A model generated the notes under the pieces. The model was given only the letters and a program-made list of their open reading frames with translations. It had not been told where the DNA came from and made no database searches. A DNA stretch of 64,000 nucleotides from Atherinomorus stipes (taxonomy: Eukaryota; Chordata; Actinopteri; Atheriniformes; Atherinidae), in the NCBI GenBank assembly GCA_023101725.1, contig JALJCO010001293.1:496001-560000 (forward strand), written 5' to 3'. Position 1 is the first letter of the stretch. Each line of letters starts with the position of its first letter. The translations under genes and the position numbers were made by a program. Shown piece after piece: positions 45,029-55,857 of the stretch.

Positions 45029-45092
45029 ATACAATACAGTGCGATGCGGTACAGTATGATACGATACGGTGCGGTACGGTACAATTTTAAGA
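45028..45092. repeat. degenerate GATAC/GGTAC pentamer tract
   Basis: Five-base units of the form GATAC, GGTAC and GGTGC follow the Rex3 end. They probably grew from its tail microsatellite. Confidence 0.7.
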
Positions 45093-45400
45093 TACTGCAT
45101 AAAGCAACCAAATATGACGACTACACAAAGATGTCCAGTTATAGTGAATGAAAGTTGATAAAACTCATGACTGGGCTCAAAGCTGGTGATTTTCTCTATC
45201 AATCACGTACCTAAAGACACCAGGAAGTTCATCAGAGAACACAGTCAACAAGAACATCTACTCAAAGACCATGATGATGAAAGTGCAGAGCTAAGAAATG
45301 TTTCAAAAAGACAAAGAAATGGATTGATCTAGTCTTATCAACCCAAATAAAGGTTTGGTTTCTGAATGTTTATTGTTTTTTTCTTGTGCTTCTCCTCCAG

Positions 45401-45442
45401 ACCCAGATGGGCTTCACAGACATTCAAGTTCAAGCAAGATGA
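45401..45442 (+). CDS. last exon of the unrecognised gene
   Basis: The strong polypyrimidine acceptor 'ttttttcttgtgcttctcctccag' begins at about 45,377 and its AG is at 45,399-45,400. In the phase set by the exon at 43,580 it encodes TQMGFTDIQVQAR and a TGA stop at 45,440-45,442. A second frame is open for 36 codons, but it does not match the phase of the upstream exon. The 3' UTR and poly(A) signal follow. Confidence 0.55.
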   Translation, partial: TQMGFTDIQVQAR

Positions 45443-45557
45443 CCAAGAGTTGTTCAAAGCTCCATCCCTCCATGCTCAGCGCCCACACAACACCCCATCC
45501 TTCCTCTGACTAGCAGTTCAGAGCTTTTTTTTTTTACTGGACTTGCTCTTCTGATCA

Positions 45558-45563
45558 AATAAA
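45558..45563 (+). terminator. poly(A) signal AATAAA
   Basis: The canonical hexamer lies 116 bp after the stop of the unrecognised gene and is followed by a T-rich region. Confidence 0.6.
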
Positions 45564-46689
45564 ACATCTTTATTTAGACTTGTTAAAGCTTTTTTGCTCA
45601 TTCCACAAGTGTAACCTGAAAAACTGAGATTTTAACAGATTTAAATATTTATGATTAAAATGTTCTGCCATGGCTGTAAAATCTGGAAGTGGTGATGAAT
45701 TGCTTTTACTTTTGGGCTGAAACAAATCCTTTAAAGCAGGAGATGTTTTACATTATAATGCTTTACACATTATAGTTATATTATTATAATTTGATTCCCA
45801 ATAGGTCTATTATAGCTCTTACTCGTTTAAAAAGAAGAAAAAAAAGTTTGTATTAAGAGTAGATTTATAAATCCCAATTTATTAATCAAGTAAACAGCAT
45901 GAAAAAGGTAAATATGCTCCATTAATGCAGAGAACATACCTGAAAACCACACATGCATTGTACCTTTCAGCCACTGGATCAGTTCAGCACGCAATAAGCA
46001 AACTGTTGTTTTTGAAGTGCATTTACACTGGTATTTACGGTTAATATTTTTAATTCCATAAAAAATGTGTCCATTGTTATTTCTTGAAAGTAAAGGAGCA
46101 CTGAAGAAACAGCCTGTTACAGCTTCGTGGAAGAATGTCTGTGATATACTCAAAATCTGCTGTACAGTAGTAATTTTTAAATACAAGCCCTTTAAACCGT
46201 TAGTGGCTGTATGGGCATCACAGACTGTAAATGGTGGGAATTTAATTTTGGTTTCACTTTCTGTGCATGTTTAGAATACTAAGAAATAAAAATGCCAGGG
46301 AAGAGCGAGCTCACAATTTGTAACCTGTTTTTCATATTTCAACTCGTTTACAACCATTTTATAATGCGACCGTAGAAACTTATGAAAAAGTAAAGAAAAA
46401 GTAAAAACTCTAATTAGTTAAATGAATGAATGAACAAATAAATGAATAAATAAAAATGTGGCGAACTGCAGCATCCTCAGCGCTGAACTCGAAGTCATGT
46501 TAATGGCATTTAGATGTCAAACATCTTTGCTCAAGAAGCTGTTCTCAGATATTGAGCCCTTACAGCAAATGTGATTGGTCAAATTGATATAGCCACACAC
46601 ACACACACATATACATAGAAAGTAACAGTAGCTAAAAAGAATAAATCATCGAGGTGATCAAAACCAAACGTATTCGGGTTTGTACGCTC
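45564..46689. other. unassigned intergenic DNA
   Basis: AT-rich, with no coding motif or terminal repeats that I can pair. It includes an AATG/AATA-rich simple stretch near 46,425-46,455. Confidence 0.4.
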
Positions 46690-46697
46690 GTCTAGAC

Positions 46698-47405
46698 CAA
46701 GGGGCAAACTCCGCCTCAGAACAGTGAAGCTCGCTTCCGCGTTGCAAATAGTGTAATCCTCCCTTCATCCGCTAGGGGCTGGCTCCAAGAGCGAGCAAAT
46801 CCCCATAGACTCCCATGTTAAAAACGCCAACTTCACAGCAGAAATAAGCAGGTTTACAGCCTGGTTCAAAAATCATTTTAGGTTTATCAGGTCAAGTTTA
46901 CCTTCATGTCAACTGTGAGGGGGTGAATTTTTTTTTATAACTCATTCGTTTAGATGTTATTTATTCTTCAAATTACACATAATTAAGGGCGTATCCTTAT
47001 GATTGACATGCGGCAGACCGGAAGCTCCGCCTGCCGACCGGAGGCTCCTAGTTAGCTCCTTCTTTGCTCTTAATAAGGTCTCAGTTTGTTACAGAGTCGC
47101 ACAACGGCGGTGTTTAGTCAGCGAATTGCAAGTCTAAGCATGTCTTACCTTAACCATGCCGCTTAGGGGGCTTATCTTTGTTAGCTCCTCTTAGTTTCGT
47201 GTTAGCTCAGTTAGCGTTTAGCCCACAGTACGTCAGCTGTCAATCATTTGCCCCGCGGCCGCGCTGTGCCCATTTTAGGATTTTCCTGGAGTGACGACGT
47301 ACGTGACACAGCAAGATGGCGACGGTAAGACACGCCCACCTGGCTTCACATTTCTCTATTCAGAAGAGACCGGAAGCTACGTCCAGTAATTATATACAGT
47401 CTATG
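46698..47405. mobile_element. full-length CATAGAC-ended hAT-like MITE
   Basis: 708 bp, flanked by GTCTAGAC on both sides (46,690-46,697 and 47,406-47,413). The right end is ...TACAGTCTATG and the left begins CAAGGGGC. Its interior matches 2,513-3,040, 9,757-10,045 and 23,633-23,925. No coding frame. The target duplication is itself a palindrome, so chance should be weighed. Confidence 0.75.
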
Positions 47406-47867
47406 GTCTAGACGCAGCTGACGGTGACGTTACACGAACCTGACGATGTATTCTGTCAGTTTTACTTCCAGCTTCATGACGAACGTGTATCAGTGAGTAG
47501 CTACTTACAACTTTATCTCCTCTGCGGGACCAGAGGCTCCGCAGACGGCTGCATGTCCGGCTGTTCAGTCGTCATCAACGGCTAGATGGTTTTTGATAAA
47601 GTATCATCCGCAGCAGGGATGGGACACTCGGAGTTGTCAATCTGATCCCCAGTGAAACCAGCGGACACACTGCGCACGCGCACTGTTGTAAATGACCAGT
47701 GCATTAAAACAGTGCACGAGTTGATTACCTTGGTTACCCTGACAACAGTGCAACGGTTGCCTCTGATCGTACGTGACTGAGCGGATGCTTCCTTGGAATG
47801 TCTGACGCGTGGGGGCGTGGCCGTCCTTTATGACGTTACACTCAATATTTATGACGCTGTCCTTTAA

Positions 47868-47988
47868 AAGACATATAGTCCCTTTCAGACTACAGACAGA
47901 GCTAATCTTTAGTCTTGCAGTATACAGTAAAACGTTTTCGGTTTTTCAGAGTGAGATTTCTTTTCTTTTCAAATAGATAAAGTTTAAA
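47868..47988 (+). promoter_or_regulatory. probable promoter and 5' UTR of the 971-codon gene
   Basis: 'ctttaaaagac' at about 47,871 could serve as a TATA-like element some 115 bp upstream of the ATG. 'gtttttcag' at 47,941-47,949 could instead be a 3' splice site of a 5' UTR intron. Confidence 0.35.
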
Positions 47989-50904
47989 ATGGAATCAACG
48001 TTTCAAGAAAACAGAACAGTCCAGGTGACATCTCACAGCATCCTGCCAATAGTTAGGAAACATTTTGAGAAGATCCGTGGAGCCCAATGGAGCATGCTTG
48101 CTGTCGGGATTTGTGACAGCGCAACGCATGCCATCTTAACCGACATGATTGTAGAAATCATCCAAACAATTTCTTCAGATATTTTAAAAGTGTTTCTCCC
48201 AATAGTTAAGAAACAGATCGCAGATCATGGCTCGGTCCCACCCCAGCAGACGATCAAGGCATCGCTTGGAGACTCCATCCCTGCCAGCATCGCTTCTGCT
48301 CTTGATATTCCACAGCAAACCTGTGAGTTTTCCGGAGAGCTGGCGACCCTGATTGAGGACGAAATCTCCCAGAAAGTGAGCTCCGTCGTTTCTGCAGTTA
48401 TGGACACCGAAGTTTGGCCGTCTGAACCTGGTGTTTATGTAAGTGGGGCCATTTCAAACCTAACCTGTCTGCGAGTCATGGTTTTCCATGTTTCCTCGTG
48501 CATCAGACGACATTTAGAAAAGATGAAGGCCAAATGCCTGGGAAAATGTTTGAAAGATAATTTAAAGAGAAGGCCACGTTCTGCACAGGACAGAGTGATC
48601 ACAACATCAGTGGAAATGGAGGAGGATTTAAAATCTCTGATTTCTCTGCCGTTAGCCTGTGAAAGAGTTTGTGAAATCATTCACACATATTCTGAGTTTG
48701 ACACTGAAGAAAATAATGAGGCCAGTCACAAGATTCCCCAAACTTCTCCAGACTTTGCAGAGAAATCCAAATCTGTTCCCTCCTCAAAGCAGATTTCTGA
48801 AGCGTCATCTGAAATTGTAAAAACTATAATCGATGACCTGCATTACACTGAGCCTGAAGAATATGATGAACACAGTTGCGACTGTTTGCCTCATTTTAAT
48901 TGCAGCAAGATAGTTCAGAAACTGGCAAATATTTTCAAATGCAAGCCTAAAACGCCAATGAGGACTGCTAGCGAGCAAGAACGTCGAAGATCAGGCTATT
49001 TTGAGTTTGTCCATGGCGAGTACGGCAAAATGGTGGCAAGCTTGAGGAAGTCGTGGCTGGAGAAAAAAGGCGAGTTCGTGGTTGATCTGGAACGCCTCCC
49101 CTCTCTGTCATCAAAACAGGATGATGTAGAGATTTTACCAGGATTTATTTCGGAGTCCAAACCCTCAGCTTCGGTTCGGAGTAGCACAACATTGGCCAGT
49201 GTCACCAAAAAGCAGTCCTCTAAAGCAGGTTTTGAGACCATCAAACCACAAATTGACACCTTATATGATAGATTAAACCATTTAGGTAAACTGGAGGAAC
49301 ATGCGCTGAACAACATCAAGTGCAATAACGAAATCAGGAAATTTGCAAAAGAGCTGACCCTCAGGATTTACGATACTTTGATGACAGACCCGACTTATGA
49401 AATTCCCATTGTGCCTCAAGGAAGAGCTCTCTCTGACTCTGTCCTCTCTAGAAGAGGGATGAGGAACAGAAGCAGTCAGATCCAGTTTTCTCCTGAAGTC
49501 CTGTATGCTATCGTAGAGGACGAGATAGGAAAGTACCTGCAGAAGATCATTTTATGGAACGAGAAGAAAACATCTGATCAATGCAGTCACAGCGAAGAAG
49601 TGTCGGGCGCTTTAAGGGATATTGAAGATGTTTTTGGAGATATGATAGAAAATAACCTCACAGAGTCCCTTGTAGCTTCCCAAAGTTCTGAAGCGCATGA
49701 CCCTCCCCAGTTATATCATGTGGACTCACTTAGTTTGCACCAGGAGACTTATGGAAAGCTTTCAACATCTTCATATTCAAAAGCCTCACCTAATGATACA
49801 TCAAACTGCAAATCAAATGCTAATGGAAAATGTGTCACTTTCAGTTTCCCCAACAAATATATTGAACATTCTTTGGGAGAAATGGCGGAAGATTATGTCA
49901 CAGAGCCCCTTGTAGCATCCCAAACTCCTGAAGATTATGATTCTCCCCATTTTTATCATGTGGACTCACTTCCTTTGTACCATCAGACTTATGGAAATTG
50001 TGACAAGCAATCAACATCTTCATCTTCAGAAGTTTCACCCAATGATACATCAAACAGCAAATCAAATGCTAATAGAAAATGTGTCACTTTCAGTTTCCCC
50101 AACAAATATATTAAACATTCTTTGGGAGAAATGGTGGAAGATAACGTTACAGAGCCCCCTGAAGCATCCCAAACTCCTGAAGATTATGATTCTTCCCATT
50201 TTTATCATGTGGACTCACTTCCTTTGTACCATCAGACGTATGGAAATAGTGACAAGCTATCAACATCTTCATATTCACTCCCAGCTAATGGTGAATCAAA
50301 CGGTAACAACAAAAGGGTCACTTTCAGTTTCCCCAATGACTCAGCCACAACTTCACAAAAGGACAAAGATGTTGCGGGCAGTTTTGTTGCTGACCAGCTT
50401 ACTTTGACCCAACAAGAGGAGGAAAGAATCACACCCAGAAGTGGCTCGGCAAGTCCGAAAACACAAGCAGGATATTTTAAAAGTTCAACCTTACACACTG
50501 AGAGTATGACTGACTACCTCATCACTTTTCTTTTTATGAGGCTGATGTTTGAAATCAACAAGAAAGTGTCCAGAAGCCTAAAGTTACCAGAAATCTGTGC
50601 CGTCTTCGGTCGCTGTCTAGACAAGGCATTGGAGATGGAAGACATAAAAAACATGATCTGTCAAATGAACGAAGTCAACATGGAAAAAATCCCAAAGGCA
50701 ATTATTAAAGACCTTTGCAAAGACTTTGGCTCCCCAGAGAACATGCTAGCAGCTGCAGCTAACCCAAACGACCCATCTTTTGAGGAGGCTGTGTTGAAGC
50801 ATCTGAAACACCATTTAAGTCCACGTCCAAAGAAAAGCAAAGCTGCACGTTTCTTCGGAGCTTTGAGAAAAGTTCTGCTCAAACCTTTTAAATTGTTCCG
50901 CTGA
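47989..50904 (+). CDS. 971-aa single-exon protein with three internal repeats
   Basis: I do not recognise the family; parts recall sperm fibrous-sheath proteins, but that is weak. The ATG at 47,989 (aaaATGG) opens an uninterrupted 2.9-kb frame. Residues 1-330 are helix-rich (ILTDMIVEIIQTISSDILKV) with a Cys-rich patch (CDCLPHFNCSKIVQ near 298). Residues about 330-550 are basic and charged. From about 550 to 790 there are three repeats of 80-83 residues, each with 'YHVDSLPLYHQTYGN' or a variant and a K-x-V-T-F core. Residues about 845-935 are again helical (DYLITFLFMRLMFEINKKV). The C terminus is strongly basic (RFFGALRKVLLKPFKLFR). No signal peptide or reverse-transcriptase or transposase motif is present. 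A frame this long by chance is implausible, so a real gene is likely; lack of introns may mean retrogene origin. Confidence 0.8.
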   Translation: MESTFQENRTVQVTSHSILPIVRKHFEKIRGAQWSMLAVGICDSATHAILTDMIVEIIQTISSDILKVFLPIVKKQIADHGSVPPQQTIKASLGDSIPASIASALDIPQQTCEFSGELATLIEDEISQKVSSVVSAVMDTEVWPSEPGVYVSGAISNLTCLRVMVFHVSSCIRRHLEKMKAKCLGKCLKDNLKRRPRSAQDRVITTSVEMEEDLKSLISLPLACERVCEIIHTYSEFDTEENNEASHKIPQTSPDFAEKSKSVPSSKQISEASSEIVKTIIDDLHYTEPEEYDEHSCDCLPHFNCSKIVQKLANIFKCKPKTPMRTASEQERRRSGYFEFVHGEYGKMVASLRKSWLEKKGEFVVDLERLPSLSSKQDDVEILPGFISESKPSASVRSSTTLASVTKKQSSKAGFETIKPQIDTLYDRLNHLGKLEEHALNNIKCNNEIRKFAKELTLRIYDTLMTDPTYEIPIVPQGRALSDSVLSRRGMRNRSSQIQFSPEVLYAIVEDEIGKYLQKIILWNEKKTSDQCSHSEEVSGALRDIEDVFGDMIENNLTESLVASQSSEAHDPPQLYHVDSLSLHQETYGKLSTSSYSKASPNDTSNCKSNANGKCVTFSFPNKYIEHSLGEMAEDYVTEPLVASQTPEDYDSPHFYHVDSLPLYHQTYGNCDKQSTSSSSEVSPNDTSNSKSNANRKCVTFSFPNKYIKHSLGEMVEDNVTEPPEASQTPEDYDSSHFYHVDSLPLYHQTYGNSDKLSTSSYSLPANGESNGNNKRVTFSFPNDSATTSQKDKDVAGSFVADQLTLTQQEEERITPRSGSASPKTQAGYFKSSTLHTESMTDYLITFLFMRLMFEINKKVSRSLKLPEICAVFGRCLDKALEMEDIKNMICQMNEVNMEKIPKAIIKDLCKDFGSPENMLAAAANPNDPSFEEAVLKHLKHHLSPRPKKSKAARFFGALRKVLLKPFKLFR
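49636..50345 (+). repeat. three in-frame coding repeats of about 240-249 bp
   Basis: Repeat starts are near 49,636, 49,877 and 50,126. Copies 2 and 3 are nearly identical, copy 1 is more divergent, and copy 3 is shortened. The period stays a multiple of three. Confidence 0.88.
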
Positions 50905-51354
50905 GCAGCCCACAATGACAGAAACACTTCCCCACTTCTGAAACAAATCATACGCTCATGTCATTCTCATGTCCCAAAGACAGTTTCAGAGGTTTAAAAA
51001 CCATCTCGCCGCCCATCGGTGCTGGCTTGTAGAGTCACATTACCTGGAGGGTGAGCTGAAACATAAAAGCAAGGAAGAGAAGATGAAAATATAACAACAT
51101 TAGCAACAGCACAATTAAAAACAAAGGAAACAAAAACACTAGAAAAAGCACTTGGAGAGGCAGGCCCCGCCCCTTTCAGGATTTTAAAGGATTTTTGGCC
51201 TTTATATGACACTTCTTTTTAATTCCATTACCTCCTTTGCCGACGTAATAAAGACAAAAACAGACGAAAGAAAAATAAAACAAAACAAGCTGAAAATAAA
51301 TCAAAATTACAAATAAATAACATTCTTACATAACCTGAAGGCTGAAAAATAAAC
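50905..51354 (+). other. 3' flank of the 971-codon gene
   Basis: Noncoding. AATAAA at 51,247-51,252 is a candidate poly(A) signal 340 bp after the stop, but lies in a repeat ('ccattacctcctttgccgac') that recurs near 52,410. Confidence 0.4.
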
Positions 51355-51355
51355 A

Positions 51356-51412
<57 letters not shown>

Positions 51413-51422
51413 ATAATGTGTG
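51355..51422. repeat. (TA)n(TG)n microsatellite
   Basis: A TA tract passes into a TG tract just before the SINE. Confidence 0.95.
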
Positions 51423-51424
51423 TG

Positions 51425-51676
51425 TAGTTCAGGTGGAAAAACAGTCGTCTGTCAACCAGAAAGTTGTTGGATTGATTCCAGGCTTCCCTGGGCTACATAT
51501 AGAAGTGTCCCTGAGCGAGACACTGAAACCCCCCCCACCACCACCACATCCTGATGTGCCTATTGGAGCATGAATGTGTGTGTGAATGGATAAGTCTGAC
51601 CTACTGTAGTGTAAAGCACTTTGAGCGGTCAACATGACTGGAAAAGTGCTAGAAGTACAATCCATTTACCATTTAA
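51425..51676 (+). mobile_element. tRNA-derived fish SINE
   Basis: An A-box-like 'tagttcaggtgg' and a B-box-like GATTGATTCCAGG are followed by a body with 'gtaaagcactttgagcggtc' and an end 'gtacaatccatttaccatt'. I remember this arrangement from abundant teleost SINEs. The flanking duplication is obscured by the microsatellite. Confidence 0.65.
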
Positions 51677-51879
51677 ATACAATTAACACCAGAATAATTA
51701 AAAATGTTAGAAAAAAATATACAGCAGAAAAAAACTTTAAATAAATGAATAAATAATATACTTTTTTTGTTATCATTAAATAAAGTGGATAGAAATATAC
51801 CTTTTTAAGATTTACAATAAACATCCCAATGTAACATACATACCAGAACAAAACAAAACAAAACAGAATAGAACAACAT

Positions 51880-52190
51880 AGAACATCACTGCAATCAGGT
51901 GTTTTCTGTAATGTTCAAGAAGACTTCTACACCTGTGGACAGGTATTTTGGTCCACTGTCCAAGAGCAAGGTGCTCTAATGGGTCTCAGACAGTTTTCAT
52001 TTGTTTATTTTTTTAATTTTTATTTTCAACTACAATTTAAAGCAATAATTTATTTCACCAAACCATAATTTTGTAAATTTTTATTTATTATTAGTTTCTT
52101 TATTTTCTCGTTATTTGAATTGCTATTGTTAATTTTCTTTTCTTTAATTGGAGGGCATGAATAATTTTGAGGTAGACTGAACATAATTTT
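51880..52190. mobile_element. partial Tc1-like MITE
   Basis: This matches the right part of 53,240-53,765 ('atcactgcaatc', 'ttctgtaatgtt', 'catgaataattttgagg'). The left terminus is missing and the right one is degraded. Confidence 0.6.
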
Positions 52191-52369
52191 AAGAGGTAAG
52201 CTGCTCCCCCTTGTGGTCATGTCTCATAATGGCACAGAATCCTTAAAAAAAAAATTCCTGGATTCAAACAGTTATTGGGATCAACACAAAAATGTAACTG
52301 GTTCTTCCTTCTACCATTTTCAACATTCCCGGAAAATTTAATCCAAATCTGTTCCGTACTTTTTCAGTT

Positions 52370-52450
52370 ATTTTCCAACAGACAGACAGATGGACAGACG
52401 GGCGGACATCATTCCATTACCTCCTTGGCAAAGGTAATAAGGACAAAAAC
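52370..52450. repeat. dispersed CATTACCTCC-type repeat fragment
   Basis: 'attccattacctccttggc' followed by 'aaggtaataaggac' recurs near 51,225-51,260 and is a motif I remember from fish repeats. Confidence 0.5.
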
Positions 52451-53160
52451 AGATTTAAAAAAAAACCCCAAAACAATAAAACAATAAATGAATAAAAATT
52501 ACCAATAATAATATTCTTATATGACCTGAAGGCTGAGATGAAACATACAAGAAAGGACAAAATTAATGAGGTATACATGTGTAGTATGTAGAATTTTGAT
52601 AGTGAGTAATTAGTTGTGAAATGAAACTGTGAAAAGAATATAGATTACTAAATATAATTTCAATTTCAATAATAAATGCATACAGAAAGAAATCAAATTG
52701 CAAAGTGTTTTGTAATTATCCATTTTCCAATCCACTTTATTGATAATGCACATTTAAGTTAGAAGATGCCTCCAAAGTACTGCACAAAAAGTATTTTTAA
52801 ACTGAAGTATTAAACAATTACAAATTGAAATACTGATTAAATTTCTGATTTGTACATTGGTTTTAAACTGCTTTTTACATTTACAGTTATGCTCAAATTT
52901 ATTAGTATCCTGCCATCATAGAAAATTTACATTCACACAAGTCACCCAGATAAGTAGAAACTGAAATATCTAAAACATTGCTTTTTAACCATGGTTTAAA
53001 ATAATGATATAAAAACAAAACAAATAAAAAAAAAAAGGTTCTGAGCAAGTTAGACCTTATTACTTGTCAACTGGTGCAGAAATCTGATTGAGAATTACAG
53101 AAAACTTGACTGCAGTGTGATTGCCACAAAGTGTTGCTTATGTATACAGTATGTATTTTT
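52451..53160. other. unassigned AT-rich DNA
   Basis: No coding or repeat signature that I can name. Confidence 0.4.
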
Positions 53161-53170
53161 TATGTGTATG

Positions 53171-53171
<1 letters not shown>

Positions 53172-53221
<50 letters not shown>

Positions 53222-53222
53222 T
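53172..53222. repeat. (TA)n microsatellite
   Basis: A TA tract directly left of the MITE at 53,240. Confidence 0.9.
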
Positions 53223-53239
53223 ATATATTTATGAATGTA

Positions 53240-53765
53240 TACAGTCGTCTTCAAAATTATTTATACCCTCAAATTGAAGAAGGGAAAAAAATCAGCTGTC
53301 AGTGATGAAATTGGCATAAGTAATAATGAATAAAAATTCTATGAAAATCCTGACATTGATTTTGAATCGTGGTTTGAAAGAAACATCAAAAACAGACAGA
53401 CAAAAAATAAAACAATCTATCATGATGGGTTTCCAAAGCTCAAATTTTGTTGAGCAACACTTTGAGGCAATCACTGCAATCGTGTGTTTTCTGTAATGTT
53501 TGAAAAGACTTCTACCTGTTGACGGGTATTTTGGTCAACTGTTCCTGTGAAAGGTGCTGTTACTGTATGTGTCTGGGACAGTTTTGTTTGTTCTTTTTTA
53601 AATATCATTTCCAACCACAATTCAAAAGCAATATTTTATTTCACTGAACAATAATTTTATAAATTTTTATTTATTATCAGTTTCTTTAGTACTAATTTGA
53701 ATTGCAATTGTGAATTTAGCCTCTTCTTTAACTGGAGGGTATGAATAATTTTGAGGACGACTGTA
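53240..53765. mobile_element. Tc1/mariner-type MITE
   Basis: The ends are TACAGTCGTCTTCAAAATTA and the complement of TACAGTCGTCCTCAAAATTA, with TA on both sides. 526 bp, no transposase. The next element starts on the very TA that forms its right flank. Confidence 0.88.
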
Positions 53766-54440
53766 TACAGGAGGTATGGAAAGTATTCAGACCCCTTTAA
53801 ACTTTTTACTCTTTGTTTCATTGCAGCCATTTGCTAAAATAATTTTATTTCTCTTTAATGTACACTCAGAACTCCATCTTGACAGAAAAAAACCCAGACA
53901 TGGAAAAATTTTTGCAAATTTATTAAAAAAGAAAAACTGAAATATCACATGGTCAAAAAGTATTCAGACCCTTTGCAGTGACACTCATATTTAACTCACA
54001 GGCTGTCCATTCCGTCTGATCTTCCTTGAGATGGTTCTACTCCTTCATTGGAGTCCAGCTGTGTTTAATTAAACTGATTGGACCTGATTAGGAAAGGCAC
54101 ACACCTGTCTATATAAGACCTTCCAGCTCACAGTTCATGTCAGAGCAAATGAGGATCATCCGGTGGAAAGAACTGTCCAAGGAGCTCAGAGACAGAATTG
54201 TGGTGAGACACAGATCTGGACAAGGTTACAAAAGAATTTCTGCAGCATTAAAGGTTCCTAAGAGCACGGTGGCCTCCATAGTCCTTAAATGGAAGAAGTT
54301 TGGGACAACCAGAACTCTTCCTAGACCCAGCCATCCAGCCAAACTGAGCAATCGTGGGAGAAGAGCCTTGGTGAGAGAGGTAAAGAAGAAGCCAAAGATC
54401 ACTCCAGAGATACAGTAGGGAGATGGGAGACAGATTAAAG
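53766..54440 (+). mobile_element. 5' half of a Tc1 transposon
   Basis: It begins TACAGGAGGTATGGAAAGTA, the left terminal repeat of a fish Tc1 family, then 'agtattcagaccc' and the transposase 5' end. The copy stops near 54,440 and the catalytic half and right terminus are absent. Confidence 0.88.
54137..54418 (+). pseudogene. Tc1 transposase N-terminal fragment
   Basis: 93 codons from ATG at 54,137. The paired-type DNA-binding domain is clear: 'KELSKELRDRIVVRHRSGQG' with the first helix-turn-helix, a GRPR-like hook (LPRPSHPAKL), then the second helix set (GRRALVREVKKKPKIT). It stops at TAG just before the catalytic domain, where the element is cut. Nonfunctional as a transposase; a DNA-binding fragment is possible only in theory. 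Confidence 0.88.
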
Positions 54441-55038
54441 TGCAAAGATTATCATAACATTCATTATAAGAATTACAAATATTCTGTTTGATACAATAAA
54501 GTATATAGTAAATATGCTTGACATGTTTTTAGAGTTTATTCAATGATTTAACAACCCTCATTAGTCTCCAGAGTCAGCCTTTGTTGGTTAAAATATTAAG
54601 CTGTTGTAGTCGCAAAAGTACTTTAATTTAATGATAAATTTGATAAAAAAAAGACCATCTAGAGCAATTAAGTTGTTTATTTATATCATTATTTCAATCA
54701 TTTTCATTGCCACATGGAATACTTAACAATTTACAATTTTTAAAAATTTTCAAAATATCTCTTACTGAAAAAAAACAAAAAACAATTCCTTGGAGAAGCT
54801 ATTACAGGACATATCACTGATGTAGAACTGAATCATTCCTTATTCATCTTTCCATGACATTGGACTATTGTTTGTTTGCAACATAAATTCCACTATACAT
54901 AGGAAATGTATAGTGTATACATTTCCTATTTATACACTATGTATAGGATATTTGTTCTTGAAACCCAAATACAACAATAAATACTAATAAAAAGACAGAT
55001 GTAACCATATTTCATTTTGTGAATTTTTGTATGTCCCA
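54441..55038. other. unassigned AT-rich DNA
   Basis: No gene seen. A small inverted repeat of 'tatacatttcctat' type lies near 54,895-54,945. Confidence 0.4.
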
Positions 55039-55857
55039 CAGGGGAAGAGCCAGAGGAATCAAATGGACAGCGAAGCAACTCCAGACAAGCAGTTTACTGG
55101 AGACCAACAAGACCACTTAACTTGTAAACACTGCTTCTCCAAGTTCACTACCCCAGGTTACCTTAGCAGCATTTAAGGAATGTCCACAGTTTAAATACAA
55201 CACCAAGGAAGTTCACAGATGGCATAACTGGAATTTACGTAACACCAAAATATGAGGAAGGGCCTTTGATCCCAATACACTTGCAGAAGTGTTTGTCAAA
55301 GGGTTTGATAGACTGTGAGGTCAACAACTGTCAGCAATTAATAAAGATTGGTGGCGCATCAGGCAACCCTGGAAAGAATGTATTCGCTTGGAAAGGTCAA
55401 AGAATGCTGAACCATTCATTCCAACCACCAGCCCTTCACTTGAATCCATTAAGGATATGCATGACAAGGGTCTGTTGTTACAAGATTTAAGGGACAAGTG
55501 TGAGGAGGTTCTTGCTGCTGCTGCAAACGAGGGCGTTGACAGTGTACATCCCACACTATGGCGATATGGGGTTTTCTGAGAGGTGGTGGTTCTTTTCCAT
55601 TTTTACCAACAGAAAAGACAACTGGTGCAGATTTGGTCAGACAATGGTCTTTCTTGATAGTACTTCTGGAAGATGGAACTGTCTTTGCAGGGGAACAGGA
55701 AAATCCCTCCGCTGTGTTCACCGCATGATGGCTATGTGGTGGATATTTCAAGAGGCACCAGATTTGTTTCTTCCAAACATAGATATTAAAACCAGACAAC
55801 ACAGAAGATGTTGAAACAGAAATACACGTCAGAACTCAATGTAGCATGTCAAGTGAC
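55039..55857 (+). pseudogene. SWIM/cysteine-cluster transposase-like gene, 5' fragment (Zisupton/KDZ/HMGXB3-type)
   Basis: Pieces of a protein lie in several frames. Near 55,110 is a zinc-finger-like 'LTCKHCFSKFTTPGYL'. Near 55,500 comes an Ala-rich helix (EEVLAAAANEGVDSVHPTLW). Near 55,600-55,770 the frame reads 'RKDNWCRFGQTMVFLDS' and then 'RWNCLCRGTGKSLRCVHRMM', a C-x-C...C-x-H SWIM-type finger. At least one frameshift or stop separates each piece. The order and motifs recall fish Zisupton/KDZ-type transposases and the related host gene HMGXB3, from memory only. The open frame runs to about 55,857, where the TIR element begins. Matching exons resume at 61,977. Confidence 0.55.

Noticed and set aside
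45402..45510. Alternative 36-codon reading of the last exon (PDGLHRHSSSSKM...)
   Set aside because: It needs a phase that does not match the upstream exon, and is Ser/His/Pro-rich low-information sequence.
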